DNA of 64,000 bases from QHWT01 sp963755695 (GTDB taxonomy: Bacteria; Acidobacteriota; Vicinamibacteria; Vicinamibacterales; 2-12-FULL-66-21), in NCBI GenBank assembly GCA_963755695.1, contig CAVWLB010000008.1:1116001-1180000 (forward strand), read 5' to 3'. Position 1 is the stretch's first letter; each line of letters opens with the position of its first letter. Shown here piece by piece: positions 1 through 9,274 of this stretch. Below the pieces are notes generated by a model. The model was given only the letters and a program-made list of their open reading frames with translations. It was not told the DNA's origin and ran no database searches. A program made the translations under genes and the position numbers.

Positions 1-228
1 ATCCCGGCCGGGTCGACGCTATCCTACGCAGATCTGGCGCGGCGGATCGGCGAGCCGCGCGCCGTGCGCGCGGTGGGAGCCGCCAACGGCGCCAATCCCG
101 TCGCCGTCATCGTTCCGTGTCATCGCGTCATCGGCACCAACGGCACCCTCACCGGTTACGGAGGCGGCCTCGATCGGAAGCAGTGGCTGCTCGCGCACGA
201 GGGGGTGCTGCCGATGCTGCCGTTGTAG
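1..228 (+). CDS. ogt: Methylated-DNA--protein-cysteine methyltransferase, C-terminal part
   Basis: This is the last 75 codons of a gene entering from the left edge, read in frame 1 and ending at TAG 226-228. The product removes alkyl groups from O6-alkylguanine (and O4-alkylthymine) by transferring them irreversibly to its own cysteine. The sequence shows the family active-site motif PCHRVIG with the acceptor Cys, preceded by the helix-turn-helix segment containing [14 protein letters not shown], and followed by [17 protein letters not shown], which forms the rest of the DNA-binding and active-site lobe. The N-terminal domain is outside the window, so Ogt and Ada-type architectures cannot be separated. 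A heptamer repeat array starts two bases after the stop codon. Confidence 0.93.
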   Translation: MPAGSTLSYADLARRIGEPRAVRAVGAANGANPVAVIVPCHRVIGTNGTLTGYGGGLDRKQWLLAHEGVLPMLPL

Positions 229-229
229 C

Positions 230-347
230 GAGGAGCGAGGGGCGAGGAGCGAGGGGCACGACGGGCGGAGTGACAAGGCGCCAGCCCTGGCCTTTTTGTA
301 CCTCGCACGATCGTCCCTCGCCTCTCGCTCCTCGCCTCTCGCCCCTC
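230..347. repeat. Two-armed GAGGGGC heptamer array (inverted)
   Basis: The left arm (230-257) is four tandem heptamers of the GAGGAGC/GAGGGGC type. The right arm (313-347) is five heptamers of the reverse-complement type (GCCTCTC, GCTCCTC, GCCCCTC). About 55 nt separate them and contain an intrinsic-terminator-like hairpin at 275-297. The left arm begins two bases after the stop of the alkyltransferase gene. No protein gene lies inside. The same unit recurs near 11.6, 40.4 and 56.2 kb. Confidence 0.85.
275..297 (+). terminator. Intrinsic terminator in the loop of the heptamer array
   Basis: AAGG-C-GCCA, loop GCCC, TGGC-CTT can form an interrupted stem of about eight pairs followed by a run of five T. 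It lies about 45 nt downstream of the alkyltransferase stop codon on the same strand. Confidence 0.55.
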
Positions 348-431
348 GCAAATCTCTGCTTGCACAGGAGATCGGAGTAGCGCATACTCGGCCGCGGCCC
401 TGTGATTCGTGCGAGGTGTCCCCGAAACTAA

Positions 432-1103
432 ATGGCCGACGCGACTACCCTTGGAATGTGGCTCCGCCGCGAGCGTGAGCGGCGCGGCGTCACCCTTTCC
501 CAGATTTCAGACCAGACCAAACTCTCGATTGCCATCCTCGAGGGCCTCGAGGCAGACGATCTCTCGCGATGGCCGGGCGGGATCTTCCGCCGTGCGTACT
601 CACGCTCCTACGCCAAGGTGGTCGGGCTCGACCCGGACCTGATCGTCAGGAGGGTCGAGGAAGCACATCCGGTCGCCGACGGGGATCTCACGGAAATTCC
701 CACCGCAACAACCGGGATCCAGACGGTCGCGCGGGGGCTGGCCGCCACATCGTCGGTGCGACCGATTTCACCGCGCACGCGTGCACTGGCCGTGTCGCTC
801 GATCTGCTCGTCGCCGGCGCCCTTGGGTTTGGCTTCGCGGCAGCCGGTTCGCGCCTTCTCTGGCCGGTCCTCGCGATTGCCGCCTACCATGCGCTGGGCC
901 TCCTCCTCGCCGGACGCAGCCCGATGCTGGCGTTGTTGACATTGACCGACGCCGACGGGGCACCTGCCATCGTGTCGGCCCCCGCGCAGCACGCCCAGGC
1001 AGCACCCCGCATCGAACGTCCGACAGCAACACCCGGTCGATCGACGGCCCGCGGCCACCGCCAGGTGTCACGCCGGGCGACCCGTACCGCCAGGCGCGTC
1101 TGA
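432..1103 (+). CDS. HTH (RodZ-like) and RDD-type membrane protein
   Basis: Predicted 223-residue protein. Residues 8-70 resemble the RodZ/HTH_25 helix-turn-helix: LGMWLRRERERRGVTLSQI, then a recognition-helix region and a FRRAYSRSYAKVVGLDPD tail typical of that domain. Residues 115-180 look like an RDD-type membrane region (PRTRALAVSLDLLVAGALGF, then a second hydrophobic helix). The C-terminal 50 residues are rich in Ala, Arg and Thr and probably disordered. RodZ itself couples MreB to the membrane, but this protein lacks the usual RodZ periplasmic domain, so a role in cell shape is only one option. The start is the first ATG in frame; no strong Shine-Dalgarno is visible. The gene stands alone. 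Confidence 0.7.
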   Translation: MADATTLGMWLRRERERRGVTLSQISDQTKLSIAILEGLEADDLSRWPGGIFRRAYSRSYAKVVGLDPDLIVRRVEEAHPVADGDLTEIPTATTGIQTVARGLAATSSVRPISPRTRALAVSLDLLVAGALGFGFAAAGSRLLWPVLAIAAYHALGLLLAGRSPMLALLTLTDADGAPAIVSAPAQHAQAAPRIERPTATPGRSTARGHRQVSRRATRTARRV

Positions 1104-1249
1104 TCCTTCGCCTTCTCCTTCGGTTGACAGCGGAGCCCGGCCGGAATAGCGTTCTACCGCTTTTCCTTGACCGCCGGTCACGTCCGCTGCTCAGGTTCTG
1201 CTGGTGAGCCACTTGCAATAGGGGCTCTCCGGGGACCGAGGAGGAACTG

Positions 1250-1501
1250 ATGGGGATTCTCGCGTGGATAGTGTTTGGTCTCGTGGTGGGCATCATTGCC
1301 AAACTGCTGATGCCCGGTCGCGATCCCGGGGGTTTCATTGTCACCATACTGCTGGGGATCGCAGGTGCGTTGCTCGGAGGGTTCATCGGCCGCGCCATGG
1401 GATTTTACGGTCCGAATCAGGCGGCTGGCTGGCTGATGTCGATCGTCGGCGCGATCGTACTGCTGTTGCTCTATCGGTTCGTCGCGCGCCGCCGGGTCTG
1501 A
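1250..1501 (+). CDS. GlsB/YeaQ/YmgE family stress-response membrane protein
   Basis: An 83-residue, three-helix, glycine-rich inner-membrane protein of the transglycosylase-associated (YeaQ/YmgE/GlsB) family. Visible family features are the N-terminal helix MGILAWIVFGLVVGIIAKLL, the conserved turn MPGRDPGGFIVTILLGIAGA, and a final helix ending in basic residues (RFVARRRV). Members are small proteins often induced by stress; the molecular function is not established. A clear Shine-Dalgarno (GAGGAGG, 1238-1245 region) precedes the ATG at good spacing, and a strong terminator follows, so the gene is probably monocistronic. Confidence 0.85.
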   Translation: MGILAWIVFGLVVGIIAKLLMPGRDPGGFIVTILLGIAGALLGGFIGRAMGFYGPNQAAGWLMSIVGAIVLLLLYRFVARRRV

Positions 1502-1516
1502 CCCTTTCCCGACCGG

Positions 1517-1550
1517 AAGACGGAAGAGGTTCGCTCTTCCGTCTTTCCTT
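1517..1550 (+). terminator. Strong rho-independent terminator
   Basis: A perfect 12-bp stem (AAGACGGAAGAG 1517-1528, CTCTTCCGTCTT 1534-1545) with loop GTTCG, followed by a T-rich tail. It lies 16 nt after the GlsB-like gene. Confidence 0.9.
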
Positions 1551-1825
1551 GTTCTCTCCGCCGATTTCAGTTCCCGTCGTTTGCCTGAGACCCGCCGCAC
1601 ACGAGTTGTAGGGCCGGTCTCTGGACCCGCCTCGGACACGACACTCTCACGCAGGGGCATCTGACAAGCGTAATCGCTGCGATCAGACCGTGTCGCGAGC
1701 GGCCCAATCATCTCAACCTTGGCCCGTGACTACGTCGGTAGCTCCGTACCTCAACGCCGGGCCGAAGACCCCGCCGGTCCTCTAACTCACATTTGCCTCG
1801 TTCCTTTTCACGCTAAGATTCCTGC
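1551..1825. promoter_or_regulatory. Intergenic region with promoter of the LolA-like gene
   Basis: No gene is visible between the terminator and the next ATG. A plausible sigma70-type promoter lies at the right end: TTGCCT (1793-1798) and TAAGAT (1814-1819), with a short 15-bp spacer. The predicted start site would fall at or next to the ATG at 1826, so the transcript may be leaderless. The remainder holds nothing I can name. Confidence 0.35.
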
Positions 1826-2563
1826 ATGCACAACCGTGCGCGATCGTTCGGCATCGCTCTCACGCTCGTCGCTCTTGCCGCCGTCGCCCGAGCGCAGACT
1901 GTGGACGAGATCATCGCGAAGAATCTCGACTCGCGCGGCGGCCTCGAGAAGTGGAAGAGCATTCAATCGATGAAAGTGACGGGAACGATCGACTCGGGCG
2001 GCCGAACGATCAGCCTCATCGCATGGTCGAAGCGCCCGAATCTCTCCCGGCAGGAAATGGTCTTTCAAGGTCAGCAGATGGTGCAGGCCTTCGACGGCAC
2101 GCACGTCTGGGTTCTGGCGCCCGGCGCGGCGGACAACAAGCCCCAGGAGATCAAAGGCGCCCAGGCCGACCTCGCTCGTGCCCAGGCCGAATTCGATAGC
2201 GTGCTGATCGATTACAAGGAGAAAGGAAACAAGGTGGAGCTCGTCGGGAAGGAATCCGACGAGGGGCACGACGTCTATCACCTGCGCGTGACCCGCAAGG
2301 GGGGCGACGTGCAGAACTACTACCTCGACGCCGACACCGGCATCGAGCGGAAGATTACGTCGACGCTGAAAGGTCCAAACGGGGAAACGGCGACCGCCAC
2401 CATCGAATTCGGTGATTTCCGCGACGTCGAAGGATTGAAGGCCCCGTTTTCGATCAAGAACGTCATCGACGGCAAGCTGATTTCACAGGTGACCGTGTCG
2501 AAGGTCGAGTTCAACGTATCGATCGAGGACGGCCTCTTTCAGATGCCGGTGACGGACAAATAG
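1826..2563 (+). CDS. Exported LolA-like outer-membrane lipoprotein-sorting-type protein
   Basis: Predicted 245 residues. A signal peptide is evident (MHNRARSFGIALTLVALAAV, cleavage probably after ARA). The mature part begins QTVDEIIAKNLDSRGGLEKW, the pattern of the LolA-like half-barrel family common in Acidobacteriota, and continues with alternating strand segments (TGTIDSGGRTISLIAWSKRP; YYLDADTGIERKI; ATIEFGDFRDVEGLKAPFSI). LolA carries lipoproteins across the periplasm. These longer homologues are usually annotated only as outer-membrane lipoprotein-sorting proteins and may bind other lipids. No LolB-like partner is adjacent. No good ribosome-binding site is seen, which agrees with the leaderless promoter proposed upstream. 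Confidence 0.7.
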   Translation: MHNRARSFGIALTLVALAAVARAQTVDEIIAKNLDSRGGLEKWKSIQSMKVTGTIDSGGRTISLIAWSKRPNLSRQEMVFQGQQMVQAFDGTHVWVLAPGAADNKPQEIKGAQADLARAQAEFDSVLIDYKEKGNKVELVGKESDEGHDVYHLRVTRKGGDVQNYYLDADTGIERKITSTLKGPNGETATATIEFGDFRDVEGLKAPFSIKNVIDGKLISQVTVSKVEFNVSIEDGLFQMPVTDK

Positions 2564-2584
2564 GTCCCCACGAGGTCTAGGCGG

Positions 2585-2935
2585 TCAGCGCGGTTCCGCG
2601 GCCGCGCAGGCTGTGTCGATGGCCGCCAGCAGATCGTCGGCGGTGAACGGCCGGACGACGGTCGCGTCGCCGCGGCCCGTGGCTGGACCGTCGCACATGC
2701 AGACCAGACGAAGATGGCGGCTGTAGCGCTTCAGTCGACGGGCCACGTCGCTCGCGGGCCCATCGGTCCCGTTCTCGTTAATCACCAGCACCGTCGTTGC
2801 CGGCCGCTGAATGCACTCGATGAGCGCATGCCCGGCGTGCGGCACGGCGATGACGATGTGCCCGGCGTTCTTCAGCACACGACTGGCAACCGCGCGGTAG
2901 TCCGCGTCACCGCTGACGATCAAGACCTGGGGCAT
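2585..2935 (-). CDS. Receiver-like protein without a phosphoacceptor
   Basis: A 116-residue stand-alone domain with the beta-alpha layout of a response-regulator receiver: MPQVLIVSGDADYRAVASRV at the start and VVRPFTADDLLAAID at the end, where typical receivers have a conserved Lys-Pro. The position that normally holds the phosphorylated Asp (VLLD..MP) reads VLVINENGTDGP, with Asn in its place, and the conserved Lys is Arg. It therefore probably signals without phosphorylation, if it signals at all. No output domain is present. It lies convergent with the LolA-like gene and upstream, on the same strand, of nothing recognisable as a kinase. Confidence 0.6.
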   Translation of the reverse strand: MPQVLIVSGDADYRAVASRVLKNAGHIVIAVPHAGHALIECIQRPATTVLVINENGTDGPASDVARRLKRYSRHLRLVCMCDGPATGRGDATVVRPFTADDLLAAIDTACAAAEPR

Positions 2936-3141
2936 CGGAATGCCTGGAGGGAGGCAATCGCAATGCCAGCTGAACTATACGTCAGACGCGTAGATCAGGC
3001 CGAAAACCCCGATCTCGCGCGGGTGCGCCGGCGCCCGGGATTCTGACGTGTGACAAACCTGGGCGCGGATTACAAATCCGGACCTTGATCTCTCGCCTGG
3101 CGGCAGGACCTCGCCACCCGCCCTGGCGGAATGTCACCCGA

Positions 3142-3916
3142 TTACACCTTTAGCTTGTCCTGCAGCTTCTCGCGATATCCGCGGCTCAGGGTGAGCCGGA
3201 TCCCCGAGCGCAGCACGATCGGAGTACTCGCCGTTCAGCCAGGGCTGCATCTCCTGGATGCGCTCGACGTTCACGATCCGCGATCGATGGATCCGGAAGA
3301 AGCGCTCGGGATCCAGACGTCCTTCAATCGCGTTCATCGTCTCGCGCAGCAGATGCGACTGGTTGCCCACGTGGAGGCGGACGTAGTTGCCCGCCGCTTC
3401 GATCCAGTCGATCTCGTCCGCGCGCAGGAAGAACAGCCGGCCGCCGGACTTCACGACGAGACGATCCGTCTTCGGCTGCATCGCGCGCATGATCCTTCAT
3501 CAGCGCAAGCAGCCGCTTTCCGAGGTCGCCGTTGGTCTGGCTCTCGAGGTGCGTGCGCGCGCGCTGCAGCGCGTCGCTGAAGCGATCGCGATCGAATGGC
3601 TTCAACAGGTAGTCGAGCGCGCGCACTTGAAATGCCTTGATCGCGTGCTGGTCGTACGCGGTGACGAAGATGACCATCGGCATGTGCTCGGGGCCGATGG
3701 TGTCGATCACCTGGAAGCCGTCCATGCGTCGGCATCTCGACATCGAGCAGCACCAGATCGGGATGCCGCTCGTGAATGGCACTGACGGCCTCTTCACCAT
3801 CGCGACACTCGCCCAGCACCTCGATATCGTTCCGCCGCGAAGCAGGCCGAGCAGTCGCTCGCGGGCGAGCGGTTCGTCGTCCACAACCAGCGTGGTGAGT
3901 TTCTGCGAGTAGACAT
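3142..3916 (-). pseudogene. LytR/AlgR-type (LytTR) response regulator, frameshifted
   Basis: Pieces of one gene are spread over three frames. The N-terminal receiver is seen as VVDDEPLARERLLGLL, the phosphoacceptor region LVLLDVEMP, then MDGFQVIDTIGPEHMPMVIF, TAYDQHAIKAFQVRALDYLL and KPFDRDRF. The LytTR DNA-binding domain follows (DRLVVKSGGRLFFLRADEID, WIEAAGNYVRLHVG, RFFRIHRSRIVNVERI). The true C-terminus LTLSRGYREKLQDKLKV with stop at 3142-3144 lies in a different frame from the middle. Removing single bases, for example near 3727, restores the motifs. The start is uncertain; ATG at 3916 is possible. LytTR regulators bind direct repeats and usually act with a LytS-type kinase, which is not seen here. 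The shifts may be consensus errors. Confidence 0.75.
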
Positions 3917-4217
3917 CGTATTTGTGTGTTAGACGTAAGGAACGGGCATTTCGTCTTTATTGAATTTGATTGTTCGACATGTTGGATTTCGAGCGGTGTG
4001 CGATCGCGAACAGCTGTGTGATCGCGAGCAGTCGCGCGACGCGCTTCGTCACCTAGAGCTGCACCCCTCGCCACCCTCGGCTAGTCCGTTCGTCCCACGG
4101 AGTCGCGCGCGTGCGATTCGCGCGAAAAAGCGGCTGCGACGCGGGCACCTCAATTGCTCAAGCGCCTGCCCCGGCGGCGGGTGCATTCGGCGCCCGCTTG
4201 CCAGATGGAGGCTACCG
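3917..4217. other. Intergenic region with an 18-bp tandem repeat
   Basis: This region lies between the divergent LytTR regulator and TonB-receptor genes. Two adjacent 18-bp copies, differing at two bases, lie at 3997-4014 and 4015-4032 (core GATCGCGA-CAG). Direct repeats are the form that LytTR regulators recognise, so these could be operator sites, but the match to a known LytTR site is not shown. No gene is visible. Confidence 0.35.
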
Positions 4218-7107
4218 ATGAGCAAGATAGCAACGCGGCCGGTGGGCAGCTCTGGTATGCGCACTTGCGGCGGTTCTTGTGGACGGGCTCCCGCATCAGC
4301 CCAGGTGTTCACCGGCCGCATCGACGTGACGGTGCAGGACGGCACCGGCGCGGTGCTGCCGGGCGTGACCGTCGACGTGTCAGGTCCGCAGAACCAGAAC
4401 ACGGTGACCGACGCGCAGGGCGAGGCGCACTTTCTGAACCTGCCTGCCGGGCACCTATCAGGTCAAGGCGTCGCTCTCGGGCTTCGCCGAATACCTCAAT
4501 CGTCGGTTGCGGTCGCCGCGGGCGGCGCCGTGCCGCTGCGCGTCACGCTGAGCGTGCAGGGCGTCGCCGAGCAGGTGCAGGTCTCGGCCGAAACGCCGGT
4601 CGTCGAGCCGAAGCGGCAAACGGTCTCCACCAACATCACGAACGCAGGAGCTGCAGAACATTCCCACCGCGCGCGATCCCTGGGTGGTGCTGCAGACGGT
4701 CCCCGGCGTCATCGTCGATCGGGTCAACGTCGGCGGATCCGAGTCGGGGCAGCAGTCGAACTACATCGCAAAGGGCGCGACCACCGGCGACAACACCTGG
4801 TACCTGGACGGCATTCCGATCACCGACATGACCGCGCTCGGATCGTCGCCGAGCTACTACGACTTCGACATGTTCCAGGAGATGCAGGTCACGACCGGCG
4901 GCGCGGACGCGCAGCAGTCGACGCCGGGCGTGCAGCTGAACTTCGTGCTGAAGTCGGGCACGAACACGCCGCACGGGTCGGCGCGGATCTACTACGAGAA
5001 CAAGGATCTGCAGGCGACGAACCTGCCGGCGGACCTCGTGGACACGCTCGGCGGCGTCAGCGGCAAGGGCAACCGGCTGACGAAGTATGCCGACTACGGC
5101 GGCGAGATCGGCGGGCCGATCCTCAAGGACAAGTGGTGGGGCTGGGGCTCGCTCGGCCGCGACCGACGTCAACATCCAGACGCTCGACGGCTTCCCGGAC
5201 AAGACGACGCTCGAGGACATCGGCGCCGAAGACCAGCGCGGCGTTCACTCCGAAGCTGCGCGCGGCAACTTCACGTTCTTCAGCGGCAACAAGAAGAAGG
5301 ACGGCCGCGGCGCCGGTCCGTTCAATCCGCCGGAGACGACCTTCATCCAGGACGGCCCGTCGAAGATGTACAAGGGTGAGGTCGAACTACGTCGCGTCGC
5401 AACTCGCTGTTCCTCACCGCCCGCGGCGCGCACGTGAACGGTCCGTTCACGCTGACGCCGAAGGGGGGCTTCGACAACGGCCAGGTGTTCGTCGACGCCG
5501 ACGGCGTGTACCACAACAGCAATTCGTTCACTCGACAACGATCGGCCGCAGGTCGTCTTCAACGGCGACGGCAACTGGTTCCGCGGACGTCACGAGGTGC
5601 AAGTTCGGCGCGCTCGGCCCGCCGCTACACCGACGACACGGTCATTCGGCTATCGCCGGCGGATTTCTCGACATCGAGCTGGATGCCGGACGGCACGACG
5701 ATCGCGATCCCGATCCGGCCGTATCACCAGGTCAACACGCGCGCTGACTACACGTCGCTCTACGCCGGCGACACGATGTCGCTCGATCGGCTGACGCTGA
5801 ACGGCGCGCTGCGCTTCGACCGGACGACCAATTCGGTCGACGCGATCACCGTGCCGCGCGCATCCCGGTCGTGCCCGACGTCCTGCCCGGGCGTCGACGC
5901 GCCGGCGGTCAAGAACGCGGTCGTGTGGAACGCGTGGTCGCCGCGCGTCGGCGCGACCTACGCGCTCGGCAGCAAGCACGGAAGACGCATCGCTGCGCGG
6001 CAGCTACGCGGCGTTTGCCAGCCAGTTGAACGCGACCACGGCCGGCAACGTCTCGGCGGCGAGCTACGCCTACGCGTACTACCTGGCGGTCGACGCGAAC
6101 CACAACCTCAACATCGAGCCGGCGAGCTGTCGGCAGCTCCCGTTCGCCAAGAACATCAACCTCGGACGAATCCGGCATCAGGCCGGTCAACCAGATCGCC
6201 TCCGACTTCAGCGCGCCGCGGACGCACGAGGTCGTCGTCGGCATCGACCACGAGCTGATGCCGAACTTCGGCCTGTCCGCGTCCTACACCTGGCGGCGCT
6301 ACGTCAACCAGCTCTGGAACGATAGCGCCGCCGATCGGCGTGACCGCGCGCCGACTACTGTCGAGGACGGCCGGCTCGACGGGCACGCTGCCGGACGGCA
6401 CGCGCCTACGACGTGCCGTACTTCGCGCTGACCGCGGAGCGCCGCGCCGCGCGGCGGCGGCACGCTCACCGCGAACCGCGACGGCTACCACCAGACCTTC
6501 AACGGCCTGGAGCTGGCGGCGACCAAGCGTCTCGCCAACCGGTGGATGGGCCGCTTCGGCGTTCTCGTGGAACAACGACGCGCGAGTACTTCGACGACCC
6601 GTCGACGGTCGATCGTCGATCCCACGCCGATCACGGCGGATCCGCAGGATCAACGGCGGCGTCGTCACGGTGCCGACGGCAGGGAGCGGCAAGTCGCAGA
6701 TCTATCTCACGCTGCCGAAGTACCAGTTCACCGCGAACGGGTACTACCAGGGTCCGTGGGGCGTGAACTTCGGCGCGAACTTCGTGCTCCGCCAGGGCTA
6801 CAGCGAGATGTTCTTCGCCAACGACGTCGGCGACCAACGATCCCGTCTACTCGACGAAGGACGTCGCTGGTGATCGGCACCCTCGGGAAGTACCGTCTGC
6901 CGAGCGTGAAGTCGCTCGACGCGCGCGTCGAGAAGGAGTTCACGTTCGGCCAGACGCGAATGGCCTTCGACCTCGACATCTTCAACCTGCTCAACAGCGG
7001 CACCGTGCTCGGACGGAAGTACGACGTCGAGGCTCGACACGTTCAACCAGATCACCGAGATCATGAACCCGCGGATCGTGCGCTTCGGCCTGCGCCTGCA
7101 GTTCTGA
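4218..7107 (+). pseudogene. TonB-dependent receptor with carboxypeptidase-like N-terminal domain, frameshifted
   Basis: Fragments in all three frames read as one outer-membrane receptor of about 960 residues, of the large Acidobacteriota/Bacteroidota class. In order: a short exported N-terminus from ATG 4218; a carboxypeptidase-regulatory-like domain (VTVQDGTGAVLPGVTVDVSG, FLNLPAGTY); the plug (VVLQTVPGVIVDRVNVGGSE, NTWYLDGIPITDMTALG, YDFDMFQEMQVTTGGADAQQ); then barrel strands (GSARIYYENKDLQATNLPAD, PPETTFIQDGPSKMYKGEV, YQFTANGYYQGPWGVNFGAN); and the terminal strand RIVRFGLRLQF before TGA 7105-7107. At least a dozen frame changes occur, and those I reconstructed are extra single bases. The coding signal is otherwise intact, so the native gene may be functional. 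The substrate is unknown. Confidence 0.8.
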
Positions 7108-7293
7108 GCCACATCACCATCAGGAACAACATGGAGCGCAGTAGCCTCCGTGTTGTTCCGCTCGCGTCGTTCGAGCCCGCGCACTCGGAAGGACACGGAC
7201 GCAGCACGATCGATGCGGTTCCGTGTGCTTCCGCGGTCGAAAATTTACGCCCACGCCGGATCGATCCGCGACAAAGGTGTGTATCATGAACGC

Positions 7294-9243
7294 GTGAGCA
7301 CCCCCACAACTCGAGGGCACCGGACCTGGCAGGCGGGAGAGCTCTTCACCGTCAACGACGCCACAGAACTCTACGAGGTGGATCGCTGGGGTAAAGGCTA
7401 CTTCTCGATTTCAAAAGACGGCCACGTCCTCGTGCACCCGACGAAGGATCCGTCGCGCGCCATCGACCTGAAGCAGCTCACCGATCACCTGATGCTGCGC
7501 GGCATCGGCCTCCCGGTGCTGATCCGCTTCCGCGACATCCTGCGGCACCGCGTGGGGGACATCCACAACGCCTTCCAGGCCGCCATCAACCAGCACAATT
7601 ACGAAGGACGCTACGTCTGCGTCTATCCGATCAAGGTGAACCAGCAGCGGCAGGTGGTCGAGGAGGTCCTCGACTTCGGCCGGGAGTATGGCTTTGGGCT
7701 CGAAGCGGGCTCCAAGCCAGAGCTGCTGGCGGTGATGGCACAGGCCTATAACGACACGCCAATCATCTGCAACGGCTTCAAAGATGCCGAGTTCATCGAG
7801 ATGGCGATGCTGGCCCAGAAACTGGGCCGGAACGTCATTCCGGTCGTCGAGAAGTACACCGAGCTCGGTCTGATTCTCAAATACGCCGAAAAGGTCGGCG
7901 TCAGGCCGCAGATCGGGATGCGCGTCAAGCTGGCGGCGCGCGGCGGCGGCCGCTGGCAGGGGTCGGGCGGTTACCGGTCGAAGTTTGGCCTCACCGTCGC
8001 CGAGGTCCTCCGAGGGCTCGATGAGCTGAAGCTCTGCGGCATGCAGGACTGCTTCAAGCTGCTCCACTTTCATCTCGGCAGCCAGATCCCGAACATCCGC
8101 ATCGTCAAGGGGGCGCTGAACGAGGCGGCCAGGGTTTACGCGGAGCTCGTCAAGGCCGGCGCCGGGCTTCAGTTTCTGGATGTCGGCGGCGGACTCGGCG
8201 TCGACTACGACGGGTCGCAGACCAACTTCGAATCGAGCGTCAACTACACGCTCGAGGAGTACGCCAACGACGTCGTCTATCACATCCAGACGGTGTGCGA
8301 CGATGCCGGCGTCAAGCACCCGACCATCGTGTCGGAGAGCGGCCGGGCCATCGTGGCCTACCACTCGGTGCTGATTTTCAACGTGCTCGGTGTGTCCGCT
8401 TTTGGCGAGGAGAAGATCCCGGATTCGATCTCACCCGAGGAAGCCGAACAGCCGGTCATCGATCTGCTGGAGACCTACCAGAACCTGTCGGTCAGAAACG
8501 CCCTCGAGAGCTACCACGACGCGCAACAGGCGCTCGATATGGCGCTCAATCTGTTCACCGGCGGCTACCTGCCCCTGGACCAGCGGTGCCAGGCCGAGAA
8601 CCTGTATTGGGCGATCCTGGTGAAGCTCAGGAAACTCGTCGCGCAAATGGAGGACGTTCCCGAAGACCTCCAGGGGCTCGACGATGCGATGGCGGATACC
8701 TATTTCTGCAACTTCTCCCTGTTTCAGTCCATTCCCGACAGCTGGGCGATCAAGCAGCTCTTCCCGGTAATGCCGATCCACAACCTGAACCAGGCGCCAA
8801 ACCATCACGCGGTGCTCGGCGACATCACCTGCGATTCGGACGGCAAGATCGACTCGTTCATCGATCGGCGCGACGTCAAGCGCACGCTGCCGCTGCACAG
8901 CGTCAATGGGGAGCCGTATTACCTGGGGGTGTTCCTGGTCGGCGCCTACCAGGAGATTCTCGGCGATCTGCACAACCTGTTTGGCGACACGCATGCCGTC
9001 CACGTCAGCCTCGACGACGGCGGCAACGTGGTCCTCGACGCGGTGATCAAGGGAGACACCGTCCGCGAGGTACTGGACTACGTCGAGTTCGATGCGGAAA
9101 CGCTGGTGAGGAAGCTCCGGCAGGACGTCGAGCTCGCGGTGCGCGAAGGCCGGATGTCGTACGAAGAATCCGGCCGTCTCCTGGAGTTCTACGAAGACGG
9201 GCTCCACGGGTACACGTACCTCGAGGAGCCCAGGGACCGGTAA
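7294..9243 (+). CDS. speA: Biosynthetic arginine decarboxylase
   Basis: A 649-residue PLP-dependent decarboxylase converting arginine to agmatine, the first step of the agmatine route to putrescine and spermidine. Length matches E. coli SpeA (about 658). Visible motifs are the PLP-lysine region YPIKVNQQRQVVEEV, GFGLEAGSKPELL, the GGRWQGSGGYRSKFGL region typical of SpeA, HFHLGSQIPNI, LDVGGGLGVDYDGS, and SESGRAIVAYHSVLIFNVLG. The frame is open further upstream, but conserved sequence starts around WQAGELFTVNDATELYEVDR. GTG 7294 is the nearest sensible start and avoids an unrelated 48-residue extension. No speB follows; the next gene is convergent. Confidence 0.95.
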   Translation: MSTPTTRGHRTWQAGELFTVNDATELYEVDRWGKGYFSISKDGHVLVHPTKDPSRAIDLKQLTDHLMLRGIGLPVLIRFRDILRHRVGDIHNAFQAAINQHNYEGRYVCVYPIKVNQQRQVVEEVLDFGREYGFGLEAGSKPELLAVMAQAYNDTPIICNGFKDAEFIEMAMLAQKLGRNVIPVVEKYTELGLILKYAEKVGVRPQIGMRVKLAARGGGRWQGSGGYRSKFGLTVAEVLRGLDELKLCGMQDCFKLLHFHLGSQIPNIRIVKGALNEAARVYAELVKAGAGLQFLDVGGGLGVDYDGSQTNFESSVNYTLEEYANDVVYHIQTVCDDAGVKHPTIVSESGRAIVAYHSVLIFNVLGVSAFGEEKIPDSISPEEAEQPVIDLLETYQNLSVRNALESYHDAQQALDMALNLFTGGYLPLDQRCQAENLYWAILVKLRKLVAQMEDVPEDLQGLDDAMADTYFCNFSLFQSIPDSWAIKQLFPVMPIHNLNQAPNHHAVLGDITCDSDGKIDSFIDRRDVKRTLPLHSVNGEPYYLGVFLVGAYQEILGDLHNLFGDTHAVHVSLDDGGNVVLDAVIKGDTVREVLDYVEFDAETLVRKLRQDVELAVREGRMSYEESGRLLEFYEDGLHGYTYLEEPRDR

Positions 9244-9245
9244 GA

Positions 9246-9267
9246 GGCCGGGCCTTCCGGCCCGGCC
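9246..9267. terminator. Perfect GC-rich hairpin between convergent genes
   Basis: A perfect 9-bp stem GGCCGGGCC / GGCCCGGCC with loop TTCC lies 3 nt after speA and 8 nt before the end of the convergent HAF-repeat gene. There is no T-run, but position and strength suggest a bidirectional terminator. Confidence 0.6.
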
Positions 9268-9274
9268 ACCTGCG

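Noticed and set aside
688..1711. Minus-strand open frames across the HTH/RDD and GlsB genes
   Set aside because: Arg/Pro-rich shadows lacking any motif; the plus-strand genes have recognisable families, and a terminator supports that strand.
4218..7107. Programmed frameshifting in the TonB receptor
   Set aside because: A dozen or more shifts without slippery sequences, shared with unrelated genes nearby, are far better explained by sequence error.
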